From: an uncultured Bacteroides sp.
GTDB lineage: Bacteria > Bacteroidota > Bacteroidia > Bacteroidales > Bacteroidaceae
Direction: 5' to 3'
Length of the DNA stretch: 38,283 bases
Assembly (NCBI GenBank): GCA_944322285.1
Contig: CALUOR010000036.1
Location: forward strand, 1-38,283
The stretch's first letter is position 1. The number at the start of each line of letters is the position of its first letter. Shown here piece after piece: positions 1-6,653 of this stretch. The translations under genes were made by a program, and so were the position numbers. Below the pieces are notes generated by a model. It was not told where the DNA came from and made no database searches. It was given only the letters and a program-made list of their open reading frames with translations.

Positions 1-382
1 AAAGGAACAGCATCAGAATAAGCCCTACTGTTGGTACTATATAGCAGAGGCTTAACACCGCCTTGTCTGAATATTTGGTATTGTATCTATTGTCCTGATA
101 TTTTTCTACTAAAGCGTTTATTCTTTTTTTATTGTAATGTAGATATATTACAATCCAGGGCAGAAAACAGCCGATTATCCCTATTATTCTTCTTGTTCTA
201 CCGGATGTATTGGGTAAAAAGAAATCCCCAGTTAAAAGAAACGACAGTATTAGTACGGCAAACAAATAAGCCATCATAATAATTTCTGCCAATATACAAG
301 TGGCTCCAAAACGAGGGAACTCCTTATTTTTTAAGCAAACCATATAATACCTATAAAACATGTAATCAATAATCTTTTTCAT
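1..382 (-). CDS. Partial membrane protein, cut by window edge
   Basis: The minus strand is open from an ATG at 382 to the window edge, giving at least 127 residues with no stop. The start reads MKKIIDYMFYRYYMV. Three hydrophobic stretches suitable as membrane helices follow, around residues 28-47 (ILAEIIMMAYLFAVLIL), 63-77 (IIGIIGCFLPWIVIY) and 109-127 (AVLSLCYIVPTVGLILMLF), with a basic loop between the second and third. No enzymatic motif is visible. Small membrane proteins of this look are common in Bacteroidetes arrays of immunity genes, which would fit its ankyrin and Imm51-like neighbours, but that is inference. The C-terminus lies outside the window. Confidence 0.6.
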   Translation of the reverse strand, partial: MKKIIDYMFYRYYMVCLKNKEFPRFGATCILAEIIMMAYLFAVLILSFLLTGDFFLPNTSGRTRRIIGIIGCFLPWIVIYLHYNKKRINALVEKYQDNRYNTKYSDKAVLSLCYIVPTVGLILMLFL

Positions 383-436
383 AAGCTGTTGTTCCAAAAT
401 CTTGATTGCATTTTTGTCTGTAATGGTTTGGCAAAG

Positions 437-453
437 AGCTGCGTTTAGCAGCT
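437..453 (-). terminator. Short stem-loop after the ankyrin gene
   Basis: AGCTGC and GCAGCT form a perfect 6-bp stem around the loop GTTTA, in the 92-bp gap between the ankyrin gene stop (475) and the start of the partial membrane gene (382). No clear T-run follows on the minus strand, so it is a weak terminator candidate or only a structured spacer. Confidence 0.25.
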
Positions 454-474
454 AACTTGGCTTGTTATAGATAG

Positions 475-1500
475 TTATTTTGCCATATTACAAAAACAAC
501 TTGTTTTGTGCACTGTTGCAGTATTTGATTTTAAGGTGTTTACACATTCCTCATATTCCTTTTCTGTATAAAGAACCTTATCTTCAAAACCTGTTGCCCA
601 AATTTTCTGAACGTCTTCTTGTAAATATGGTTTTATAATTTGTGACATATTGCTTTTTAGTATTGTCACCATTTTCTTGACCTCGAACATTTTTTCATCT
701 AACCAGTCATGTTCAGGCAAATGTGCAGGACTTGCTATGATAAATTGAATTTTATCTGGCATAACAGAAAAGCAATCCAGTTTATTGCCATAGGTCAGCG
801 GTACAAAACAATGCCTCAAGTCTTTTATAAGTTGTAGCAAGATACTATTATCTGTTTCTGCATTATATAATATCGGTTTCTTTTTGTTAGTATTGATAGT
901 TATACAATGACATTTTCCACTTGAAAATAAATATCCATATAAACCGACGGAATTTACTTCAGGGGCTTCTTTCAGGGATATTCCTTTTTCATATAATGGA
1001 AGCAACGACAAGTAAAGAGTATAATCGGAAAAGCATTCACCATATATATGAGCCATATCCAAAGGAGATAATCCATTTTCATCAACTACTGATATATCCG
1101 CTCCTGATTTGATTAATAAAAATGCGCAGTCAATACAATTATATCCGCAAGCCGTTAATAAAGCTTGCCCCATAATTTGGGGTTTATTTTCCGCTAATTC
1201 ATCTATAATCAATTTTAATATTTCTAATTGTCTCATTATGGCATCTTTCCCATATTGCTGCCGATTAACGGTCCATTTTAATAGAGATGCTGCATCATAG
1301 TTGATTTTTGCTCCTCTCTTTTGTAGCCACTTAAACAATGAGACATCACAATTCCCACAAGCCGGGATGTAGAGATTGTACCAATCTTCATCCGTTAATG
1401 GAGAAACAGAATTTACTGTTTCAATATACCTGATTTGTTCATCTAAGTTTGAACAATGTCCTATATATTGCTGCAACTTATTTCGTTCTTTAGCATTCAT
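475..1500 (-). CDS. Ankyrin-repeat protein
   Basis: A 341-residue protein without signal peptide or membrane segment, so probably cytoplasmic. The middle third carries ankyrin-like repeats: around residues 108-160 the pattern LLTACGYNCIDCAFLLIKSGAD followed by VVDENGLSPLDMAHIYG is a classic ankyrin unit, and LYIPACGNCDVSLFKWLQKRGAKI near residues 43-69 is a degenerate one. The C-terminal half has no motif I recognise. Such repeats bind proteins; in bacteria they often occur as immunity partners of secreted toxins or as regulators. It lies between a membrane protein and an HU-like gene, and its upstream region contains a 62-nt element also found upstream of the Imm51-like gene. The gene is AT-rich compared with the HU and TetR genes nearby, which suggests separate acquisition. 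The ankyrin assignment is firm; the function is not. Confidence 0.75.
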   Translation of the reverse strand: MNAKERNKLQQYIGHCSNLDEQIRYIETVNSVSPLTDEDWYNLYIPACGNCDVSLFKWLQKRGAKINYDAASLLKWTVNRQQYGKDAIMRQLEILKLIIDELAENKPQIMGQALLTACGYNCIDCAFLLIKSGADISVVDENGLSPLDMAHIYGECFSDYTLYLSLLPLYEKGISLKEAPEVNSVGLYGYLFSSGKCHCITINTNKKKPILYNAETDNSILLQLIKDLRHCFVPLTYGNKLDCFSVMPDKIQFIIASPAHLPEHDWLDEKMFEVKKMVTILKSNMSQIIKPYLQEDVQKIWATGFEDKVLYTEKEYEECVNTLKSNTATVHKTSCFCNMAK

Positions 1501-1509
1501 ATTTTATCA

Positions 1510-1571
1510 ATAATGTATTAATAAATGCGCCTTTAGGTATAGGATATTTCGATAACCGACGCCCGGCAGGT
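1510..1571 (-). repeat. 62-nt upstream element, copy A
   Basis: This stretch matches 2755-2816 at 58 of 62 positions, with the shared core TTTAGGTATAGGATATTTCG near its middle. It ends 9 bp before the ATG of the ankyrin gene. The other copy sits in the leader of the Imm51-like gene in the same orientation, so the element is a shared upstream module of two otherwise unrelated genes. No TAnnTTTG motif is visible just upstream of this copy, unlike copy B. Confidence 0.8.
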
Positions 1572-1585
1572 GTGTTTCCTAATCC

Positions 1586-1752
1586 TGCCCCGCCAACTCA
1601 CTTTTCCGAGTTGCCCAACTCGTTTTGCTGAGTTGCCCAACTCGCCGAGCTGAGTTGCCCAACTCAGAACTTTGAGTTGCCCGACTCACGACTTTGAGTT
1701 GCCCGACTCACGGAAGCGGGTCGGGCAACCTGGCGGGACGGGTTGCGGAGGC
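1586..1752. repeat. 22-nt-period tandem array A
   Basis: Units begin at 1608, 1630, 1652, 1674 and 1696, exactly 22 nt apart. The first three have the core GAGTTGCCCAACTC and the next two GAGTTGCCCGACTC, followed by 8 variable bases. Degenerate units fit the same register at 1586, 1718 and 1740. The core is a dyad (GAGTTG, CC, CAACTC). The array begins right after the HU-like gene stop codon (1753-1755) and ends close to copy A of the 62-nt element. It encodes no convincing protein. Confidence 0.9.
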
Positions 1753-2223
1753 TTAGCCCAAGGGGTTCTCGGTCGTGCCCTCGTTGTCCTCGCTGCCGCC
1801 GTTGTCGTCGCTGCCGGAAGCCGTGCCGCTCTCCATGATTTTGTCCAGCCACACGAAGTCGGCTTTCTGCATGGCGGCTTTCATTTCGTCGGCGGGCTGG
1901 AAGTTGACGTTCACGCGCTTCACGTTGTGGGCGGTGAGGTCTTCCTTGCGCTCGGCGCCCTCGGTGTTGAGGGTGACGTTGAACGTGCCCCAGTCGCCCA
2001 GCTTCACGCTCTTGCCGTCCAGCAGCAGGCGTTGCACCACCTTGCGCAGCTGGCGTATCGCCATCGCCGCCTCCATCGGGTTGAGGGTCGTTTCGTCGGC
2101 TATCAGCATAGCCACTTCGTTCTCGTCCACCATCTTCGTGGTGTACTGCACGGGATACCATTTCTTCGGCGCGTCCGGGTCGGACGGGTTGGCGCGTTGC
2201 ACCGGTTTCAAAAAGATACTCAT
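1753..2223 (-). CDS. HU-family DNA-binding protein
   Basis: A 156-residue Bacteroidetes-type HU-like protein (HU/HIG class, longer than the roughly 90-residue classical HU). I chose the ATG at 2223 (MSIFLKPVQRANPS) because the family begins at this kind of sequence; an in-frame upstream start at 2337 would add 38 unrelated residues and run into the Imm51-like gene. The HU fold spans about residues 20-125: an N-terminal helical part (NPMEAAMAIRQLRKVVQRLL), then GDWGTFNVTL and VKRVNVNFQPADEMKAA, the beta-arm and closing segments. The last 25 residues form an acidic, low-complexity tail rich in Gly, Asp, Glu and Ser. It probably binds DNA non-specifically or at bent sites. The gene is GC-rich, unlike the genes on either side, and a 22-nt repeat array starts at its stop codon. 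Confidence 0.85.
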   Translation of the reverse strand: MSIFLKPVQRANPSDPDAPKKWYPVQYTTKMVDENEVAMLIADETTLNPMEAAMAIRQLRKVVQRLLLDGKSVKLGDWGTFNVTLNTEGAERKEDLTAHNVKRVNVNFQPADEMKAAMQKADFVWLDKIMESGTASGSDDNGGSEDNEGTTENPLG

Positions 2224-2257
2224 TGTTTTCTGATTTTTAAATTGTTTATAATGGGAT

Positions 2258-2290
2258 GCAGATAGCAACCTGTTACGGTTGCTTATCTGC
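2258..2290 (-). terminator. Strong stem-loop between Imm51-like and HU genes
   Basis: GCAGATAGCAACC at 2258-2270 pairs with GGTTGCTTATCTGC at 2277-2290, with one bulged T and a 6-nt loop. It lies between the Imm51-like stop (2328) and the HU start (2223). It may end the upstream transcript or shape the HU leader; no T-run follows. Confidence 0.45.
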
Positions 2291-2327
2291 GTGTTATTCG
2301 CATAATTATTTCTATTTATACAAATGG

Positions 2328-2720
2328 TTAATCCCATTCGATTTCATCTCCTTTCTCTCGAAGAATTTTATATATTTCTTCTTCGTTTTCTATTAAAGAG
2401 ATGATGATGTCGGCAAAGCGTTTTGCTTTTTGCTCGTTTTCTGCGGTGTCCTCAAAATAAGCTGCGTAAGAACCAGCTTCAGGGTCGCTTTCCATACTTT
2501 CCAAAATATCCGGTGCATTTTCTGCCAGATAGTAGTTAAAGAAAGCATCCCAGTTGTAACCGTTCATGTATGCTTCTTCGTTTATCTCATTCATTTTTTG
2601 CCCCACTGCAAGCGGCTTCTCTTTTTCGTCCTCAAAAAGCAGAACGATGTTTCCAGAACCATTTGTGTAAATTTGGACATACTCATTATTAAAGATGTTT
2701 CTTCCTTCTGTTGTTGCCAT
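2328..2720 (-). CDS. Imm51-like immunity protein (tentative)
   Basis: A 130-residue acidic cytoplasmic protein. The segment NGYNWDAFFNYYL near residues 53-65, then DPEAGSYAAYFED around residues 79-91 and a C-terminal helix rich in Glu and Ile, matches what I remember of the Imm51 family of polymorphic-toxin immunity proteins (conserved GYxW and an EAG-containing segment). This is pattern memory, not a search. No toxin gene lies beside it, so it would be an orphan immunity gene protecting against toxins of neighbouring cells. Its -7 element is at 2830-2837, giving a leader of roughly 100 nt that contains the 62-nt repeat. The gene is AT-rich compared with the HU and TetR genes on either side. 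Confidence 0.55.
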   Translation of the reverse strand: MATTEGRNIFNNEYVQIYTNGSGNIVLLFEDEKEKPLAVGQKMNEINEEAYMNGYNWDAFFNYYLAENAPDILESMESDPEAGSYAAYFEDTAENEQKAKRFADIIISLIENEEEIYKILREKGDEIEWD

Positions 2721-2754
2721 AATCTTTTTATTTTTAATTGTTTTACTATTGCGG

Positions 2755-2816
2755 ATAATGTATTAATAAACGCACCTTTAGGTATAGGATATTTCGATAA
2801 CCGATACCCGGCAGGC
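2755..2816 (-). repeat. 62-nt upstream element, copy B
   Basis: Second copy of the element at 1510-1571, with four differences, in the same orientation and 35 bp upstream of the Imm51-like ATG. It lies downstream of the TATCTTTG promoter motif, so it should be transcribed as part of the leader. Confidence 0.8.
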
Positions 2817-2829
2817 GCATCCCACGCCC

Positions 2830-2837
2830 CAAAGATA
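2830..2837 (-). promoter_or_regulatory. -7 element of the Imm51-like gene
   Basis: The minus strand reads TATCTTTG, a full match to the Bacteroidetes -7 consensus TAnnTTTG. Transcription would start near 2823, just before copy B of the 62-nt element. Confidence 0.6.
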
Positions 2838-2923
2838 CGAAAAGAATCGAAGAAACAACCATGTGGTTGGCAAAAGTTGCAGAAGAATTTTTCGGGAGGG
2901 AGGAAAAGGTTGCCGCAGGGCAT

Positions 2924-2950
2924 AAAAAAAGCCTGAACGGGTCAGGCTTT
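2924..2950 (-). terminator. Terminator of the TetR gene
   Basis: AAAGCCTGA (2928-2936) pairs with TCAGGCTTT (2942-2950) around a 5-nt loop. On the minus strand the stem is followed by a run of T (the A-run at 2924-2930). The TetR stop codon (2942-2944) lies inside the stem, so termination is packed tightly against the gene end. Confidence 0.8.
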
Positions 2951-3553
2951 AATCAGTGAGTAGATGAAGCGGAGCTTGCGGCGGAGTTCGCCCGTGTCCA
3001 GCCCGGAGAGGAACGCCTGCTCGTAGGACAGGCCGTAGAACACCTCGCGGAACATGGCGACCGCTTCCTCCGTGTCCACGTCCGCGCGGATTTCGCCTGC
3101 CGCCTTCGCCCGCCCGATGTTGTCGCGCCACAGCTTGCGGTCTTTCTCGAACAGTTCGGCGAACTTCGCTTGGGCGTCGGGGTAGTACTGCCGCACTTGC
3201 ATCAGCAGGTGGAAGTAGTAGAAGTTGTAGCTGCACCCCTGCGGGTTGTTGCCGTCGTCCAGCAGGCCCACGATGCGGCGCATGGTGCGCTCCACGCCCT
3301 CCACGTGGTGGCCGATGAACTCCAGCAGCGTGCCGCCCTCGAAGCTGAACTTCTGCTCCGGGTCCTGCATGGCGAAGATGTACTTCTCCACCACGGCGTT
3401 GAACAGGTCTTGCTTGAAGGGGTAGTAGTAAATCAGCCCCCACTTGGACAGCCCGCAAGCCTTGGCGATGGTCACGAGGCTGGCTTTCTCGTAGTTCATC
3501 TTGGCGAACACCCGCAAGGCGTTCTCCAATACTTCTTCCCGGTTGGTTATCAT
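2942..3553 (-). CDS. TetR/AcrR-family transcriptional regulator
   Basis: A 203-residue regulator. The N-terminal 55 residues form the TetR helix-turn-helix: LENALRVFAKMNYEKASLVT followed by IAKACGLSKWGLIYYYPFK and DLFNAVVEKY, the typical order with the recognition helix near GLSKWGLIYYY. The remaining 150 residues are the helical ligand-binding and dimerisation domain, with no motif that predicts the ligand. TetR proteins usually repress efflux or catabolic genes nearby; no such target is beside it, so it may act on itself or at a distance. The sequence TATCTTCG (3584-3591 on the minus strand), one mismatch from the -7 consensus, stands 30 bp before the ATG. The gene is GC-rich. Confidence 0.9.
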   Translation of the reverse strand: MITNREEVLENALRVFAKMNYEKASLVTIAKACGLSKWGLIYYYPFKQDLFNAVVEKYIFAMQDPEQKFSFEGGTLLEFIGHHVEGVERTMRRIVGLLDDGNNPQGCSYNFYYFHLLMQVRQYYPDAQAKFAELFEKDRKLWRDNIGRAKAAGEIRADVDTEEAVAMFREVFYGLSYEQAFLSGLDTGELRRKLRFIYSLIKA

Positions 3554-3881
3554 GATGCGTAATGAGTTTTATGTTTCGGTGGGCGAAGATAGGGAAAATC
3601 GGGGGTTATGGCAAGTAATTCAATGAGACATTGTATCAAATGCTAATCATTTCCGGCAACTAATCGCTATTTGGGTGATTAAGTCGTTTGCTTCCGGCAT
3701 ATAATTTCATGACATACGAGATTGTCATTGCCACCGCAAGATAAAGCATGATGATTGCGCCAACAATCCAACAAAAGTAGAAATTGTTTTCATCAGACGG
3801 TGGGGGATTTTATGCGGGACAAGGATACGCAATTGGAGTATGTATTGGGGATGATTGCGGGGGAGTGAGCATCTCCCTATG
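3554..3881. other. Intergenic region with possible gene remnant
   Basis: This stretch holds the TetR promoter (3584-3591). On the minus strand, 3660-3809 is open for 49 codons and includes a membrane-helix-like segment (WIVGAIIMLYLAVAMTISYV). There is no ATG before residue 21 of that frame and no promoter motif, so it looks like the remnant of a small membrane protein gene or chance. I see no other feature. Confidence 0.3.
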
Positions 3882-4295
3882 TTACCTTTCACAGCGGGCC
3901 AAAAACTCCGCCGGAGTCATTACAGGCAAGCCGAACTCTTTGAACCCGGTGGCATCGCGGGTAATGATGAGGTCGGCTCCTGCCTGTAGGGCGGAGAAGT
4001 ATTGCACGGCATCCTCAAAATCGGACGGGCGGGAGGCGACGGCATCGTTTATGACTTGTCTGTTAATAGGCGATACGATACACAAAGCCATCAACTGTTT
4101 TATCTTTTCTGTGACTTGCTCGCGTGTTTTCACTTTGCGCATAACGTAAGCCATATTAACAATAGTCAGCGAAGAAATAATGAGGGATGTTTCTTTGTGA
4201 TATGCCATATCTATGATAGTCGCTGCATCCTCATAGAAAGGCTCACGTTCCGCACTAAAATCCACCACTACGTTGGTGTCAAGGAATACTTTCAT
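3882..4295 (-). CDS. PIN-domain toxin (VapC-like)
   Basis: A 137-residue PIN-domain protein, predicted Mg-dependent ribonuclease toxin of a type II toxin-antitoxin pair. I chose the ATG at 4295 because it gives the standard PIN beginning MKVFLDTNVVVDF, with the first catalytic Asp at residue 6, and because it overlaps the upstream stop as ATGA. The conserved acidic positions follow: FSAEREPF near residue 15, then DFEDAVQYFSALQAGADLII around residues 91-110 and TRDATGF, which supplies the later Asp residues and the usual PIN ending. Its coupling to the preceding small gene supports the toxin role. The target RNA cannot be inferred. Confidence 0.85.
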   Translation of the reverse strand: MKVFLDTNVVVDFSAEREPFYEDAATIIDMAYHKETSLIISSLTIVNMAYVMRKVKTREQVTEKIKQLMALCIVSPINRQVINDAVASRPSDFEDAVQYFSALQAGADLIITRDATGFKEFGLPVMTPAEFLARCER

Positions 4296-4546
4296 TTGGC
4301 CCACTCCTCCCACATCTTTTCTGTTTCACGTTCAAAGTCAAAGCCTTCGGGCAGTTTACCCATACTCATATTCCTTACCTCCGGAGATATTTCCCTGTTT
4401 GCTGGAATATGCGGAAACACCAATTCCTTATCGGCCTCCTTTTGGCCGATTTCTTCATACACTTTGTCGGCCAGCCACTTCTGGTTGTCGGGGCTGAGTG
4501 ACTGTATCAGGTTCCAAATGCTCTCTAAAGATACGGTTGCATTCAT
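4292..4546 (-). CDS. Antitoxin partner of the PIN toxin
   Basis: An 84-residue protein directly upstream of, and overlapping by ATGA, the PIN toxin, the usual antitoxin-first order. The ATG at 4546 (MNATVSLESIWNLIQSLS) is preferred over a TTG at 4579 because the promoter motif TATCTTTG covers 4577-4584 and the TTG lies inside it. The N-terminal half is helical (SIWNLIQSLSPDNQKWLADKV), probably for dimerisation or DNA binding; the C-terminal part (LPEGFDFERETEKMWEEWAK) is acidic with Trp residues, typical of a toxin-binding tail. I do not recognise a named antitoxin family. Autoregulation would be expected. Confidence 0.7.
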   Translation of the reverse strand: MNATVSLESIWNLIQSLSPDNQKWLADKVYEEIGQKEADKELVFPHIPANREISPEVRNMSMGKLPEGFDFERETEKMWEEWAK

Positions 4547-4576
4547 ACGCTTGTCATTTAAGGGGTTAGGATAGTG

Positions 4577-4584
4577 CAAAGATA
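4577..4584 (-). promoter_or_regulatory. -7 element of the toxin-antitoxin operon
   Basis: TATCTTTG on the minus strand, about 30 bp before the chosen antitoxin ATG. It decides the start codon, because the alternative TTG start would lie within the promoter. Confidence 0.65.
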
Positions 4585-4629
4585 GGGATTATTTTTATAC
4601 GTGCTAACTTATGAGGGCGTTTTCTCACA

Positions 4630-4647
4630 ACTACCCCATCGGGTAGT
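4630..4647. promoter_or_regulatory. 18-bp palindrome upstream of the hydrolase promoter
   Basis: ACTACCC and GGGTAGT flank the four bases CATC, a perfect dyad with 7-bp arms ending 21 bp before the -7 motif at 4669. The position just upstream of a promoter and the size resemble an activator site, for example for the LuxR-type protein encoded at 5639-6397. It could also form a hairpin. Confidence 0.4.
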
Positions 4648-4668
4648 GCGCGTCCCGCCCCGTCTTCC

Positions 4669-4676
4669 TAACTTTG
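4669..4676 (+). promoter_or_regulatory. -7 element of the alpha/beta hydrolase gene
   Basis: TAACTTTG matches the Bacteroidetes -7 consensus and lies 28 bp before the ATG at 4705. Confidence 0.6.
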
Positions 4677-4704
4677 CGACAAAAAACAATAAAAACTGAT
4701 TATT

Positions 4705-5559
4705 ATGAATGGATTTAGATTAAAGGCAGCTTTTGTAACCCTGTTATTAAGTGTATCGTGTTTGGCAGCGGAAGGGTATTCTTTCCAAGTTGTTCGGCAA
4801 GGCACCGGCCGGCAAGCCGTAGTGTTCATCCCCGGCTTCGCCTGTTCCGGGGAGGTTTGGCAAGAAACGGTGGAAGCAATTAAGGACAGTTGTACGTGCT
4901 ATGTGCTTACGATGCCCGGTTTTGCCGGTGTGGCTCCCGAAGCGCACCCTTCCTTTGAGGGATGGAAGCAGCAAATCATCCGTTTCATCGAGGAGAAACA
5001 TTTGGAGAAGCCCGTGCTGGTGGGGCATAGCATGGGCGGAGGATTGACATTGGCCGTGGCGGCCGACCGTTCGGACTTATTGAAAAGTGTGGTTGTGGTA
5101 GATGCCTTGCCCTGTCTGTCGGCCTTGTATAACCCCGGTTTCCAAAGCCAGGCGGAAGTGGACTGTACAGGCATTGTGCAGCAGCTGATGGCGCAAGACG
5201 ATGCGCAATTTGCCCGTCGGCAACGCCTGAGCGCGGCCAACCTGACCACGGACTCCCTGCTGTGCGAACGGCTGGTGCAATGGGGCACGACTTCCGACAG
5301 GCGGACGTATGCACAGATGTATTGCGATTATTCCAACACCGACATGCGTCCGATGCTGGGGCGGGTCAAGGTGCCTGCCTTGGTTCTGCTGGAATCTTCT
5401 TTCCAACGAATGGCTCCGATGGTGGAAGAACAATTCAAAGAACTGCGGACCGTACGCTTAGAATACGCCACCCAGGGGCTTCATTTCATCATGCGGGATG
5501 ATTGGGATTGGTTTATCAGGCAGTTCAAAGGTTTCTTGATGTACAACAGCGGTGAGTAG
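4705..5559 (+). CDS. Exported alpha/beta hydrolase
   Basis: A 284-residue alpha/beta-hydrolase-fold protein with an N-terminal signal peptide (hydrophobic residues about 8-22). The family landmarks are in order: the oxyanion strand VVFIPGFACSG (residues 39-49), MPGFAG (70-75), the nucleophile elbow GHSMGG with catalytic Ser109, VVVDAL after strand 6, VPALVLLE with the acidic region, and the catalytic His in TQGLHFIM near the C-terminus. Substrate cannot be predicted; an esterase or peptidase acting in the periplasm is likely. An 18-bp palindrome and a TAnnTTTG motif precede it, and a LuxR-type regulator gene converges on it, so the two may form a regulator-target pair (inference). Confidence 0.85.
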   Translation: MNGFRLKAAFVTLLLSVSCLAAEGYSFQVVRQGTGRQAVVFIPGFACSGEVWQETVEAIKDSCTCYVLTMPGFAGVAPEAHPSFEGWKQQIIRFIEEKHLEKPVLVGHSMGGGLTLAVAADRSDLLKSVVVVDALPCLSALYNPGFQSQAEVDCTGIVQQLMAQDDAQFARRQRLSAANLTTDSLLCERLVQWGTTSDRRTYAQMYCDYSNTDMRPMLGRVKVPALVLLESSFQRMAPMVEEQFKELRTVRLEYATQGLHFIMRDDWDWFIRQFKGFLMYNSGE

Positions 5560-5574
5560 ACAGGAATAGCACAG

Positions 5575-5589
5575 GTTCCATTTGGGAAC
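5575..5589. terminator. Small stem-loop between convergent genes
   Basis: GTTCC and GGAAC pair around the loop ATTTG in the 79-bp gap between the hydrolase and LuxR genes. The stem is short and lacks a T-run, so it is only a possible shared terminator. Confidence 0.25.
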
Positions 5590-5638
5590 ACATGGATACT
5601 TCCTATCTATCAGGACAAATCTCGTCTACATCGCCTTT

Positions 5639-6397
5639 CTAAATCAGCCCCAAGTTGGCCGCGATGCCCACGGCCTCAGTGATGTTTTCCGCCTGCAGCT
5701 TCTCGAAGACGTTCTTCTTGTGATACTTCACGGTGTTGGCATCGATGAAGAGGGCTTCGCTTATCCGGACATTGGAAAGGCCCATGGCGGAGAGGCGCAG
5801 GATGTCGCGCTCACGGTCTGAAAGGATGAGTTCCTCCCGCTTCTTCCAACGGCGGGCGGCGAAGGAGTAGACGTAGCGGTCTGCACAGGTTTTGTCCGTG
5901 ATGAGGACATCGCCCGCCTGGGGAGTAGGCGACAGGGAGACCACGCACAGCGCCAGCCAGATGTCGCCCTGCGGGCTGAGCAAGACGGGCGTCAGCTTGT
6001 GATGGATGAGGTACGTGCGGCGGTCGGTCATGCGGATATGGAAGTCGTAATCGATGGAACAGTGCAGCCTCTTCTCCACCGGAAGCTGATAGTAGAATCG
6101 GAAGCCCGCCTTGTTGATTTCCAGCAATCTGTCCATATCGTCGGGCGGGACGACCTCGAAATAGAACGCGTAACCTTTCCGCCTGACCTCTTCGGGCGAG
6201 CGTCCGCAAAGAAACAAGGGGTTGGGCGACACGTAGAGGAAATTGCGCCGGTTGTAGTCGATGAGGTAGATGCTGTGGTTGGTGCTGCGTGCCAAGGCAT
6301 CGGCCATCGCCACGCACGGTTCGGCACGGGTGTAGTCTTCGTCGGGGATGTCCATCCGGCGGGAAATGGGGGAGAAGAAGGGGGCGGTATGTTCCAT
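5639..6397 (-). CDS. LuxR/GerE-type regulator with sensor domain
   Basis: A 252-residue transcription factor. Residues 40-155 resemble a PAS-like sensory fold (HSIYLIDYNRRNFLYVS, then SPEEVRRKGYAFYFEVVPPDD, then the strands around DYDFHIRM and LTPVLL), and residues 191-246 form the LuxR/GerE helix-turn-helix, with the signature LSDRERDILRLSAMGLSN, then ANTVKYHKKNVFEKLQA. There is no receiver domain with a phosphorylatable Asp and no membrane helix, so it probably senses a cytoplasmic signal directly. The ATG at 6397 follows a TATCTTTG promoter at 6429-6436. The convergent alpha/beta hydrolase with a palindrome before its promoter is a candidate target. Confidence 0.85.
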   Translation of the reverse strand: MEHTAPFFSPISRRMDIPDEDYTRAEPCVAMADALARSTNHSIYLIDYNRRNFLYVSPNPLFLCGRSPEEVRRKGYAFYFEVVPPDDMDRLLEINKAGFRFYYQLPVEKRLHCSIDYDFHIRMTDRRTYLIHHKLTPVLLSPQGDIWLALCVVSLSPTPQAGDVLITDKTCADRYVYSFAARRWKKREELILSDRERDILRLSAMGLSNVRISEALFIDANTVKYHKKNVFEKLQAENITEAVGIAANLGLI

Positions 6398-6428
6398 GCG
6401 GCCAGTTGTTAAATGGGTTATGACAGCG

Positions 6429-6436
6429 CAAAGATA
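6429..6436 (-). promoter_or_regulatory. -7 element of the LuxR-type gene
   Basis: TATCTTTG on the minus strand, 31 bp before the ATG at 6397. Confidence 0.6.
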
Positions 6437-6520
6437 GGGATTTTTCGGTAGATTTATATGTCAGCACATTGAGTGGTCTCATCTTTCTCTCATGTACAAT
6501 ATTTTCCATTTTAAAAACAC

Positions 6521-6653
6521 GAGCGAATTATTGCCTCCAAATCAGCGCAGTATTTGCTCTCAGTCAGCGCACTGTTTTTCCGCAAACAGCGCAGTGTTTT
6601 AGGGGTAAACAGTGCGCCGATTTAACGCAAATAGCGCAGTGTTTCTAAAACGT
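6521..6653. repeat. 22-nt-period tandem array B
   Basis: Units begin at 6543, 6565, 6587, 6609/6610 and 6632, that is 22 nt apart with one extra base. The best conserved part is CAGCGCAGTGTTT; a degenerate unit fits at 6521. The sequence is unrelated to array A although the period is the same. The array lies in the long gap upstream of the LuxR-type gene. Confidence 0.85.

Noticed and set aside
31-279. Plus-strand open frame of 82 codons
   Set aside because: Antisense to the partial membrane protein, which has a continuous frame with three membrane helices.
1608-1717. 22-nt arrays as CRISPR
   Set aside because: Unit length is constant, and there is no alternation of a conserved repeat with unique spacers of 30 bp or more; no cas gene is in the window.
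3660-3809. Small membrane protein gene on the minus strand
   Set aside because: No ATG in frame before the hydrophobic segment and no promoter; kept only as a possible remnant.
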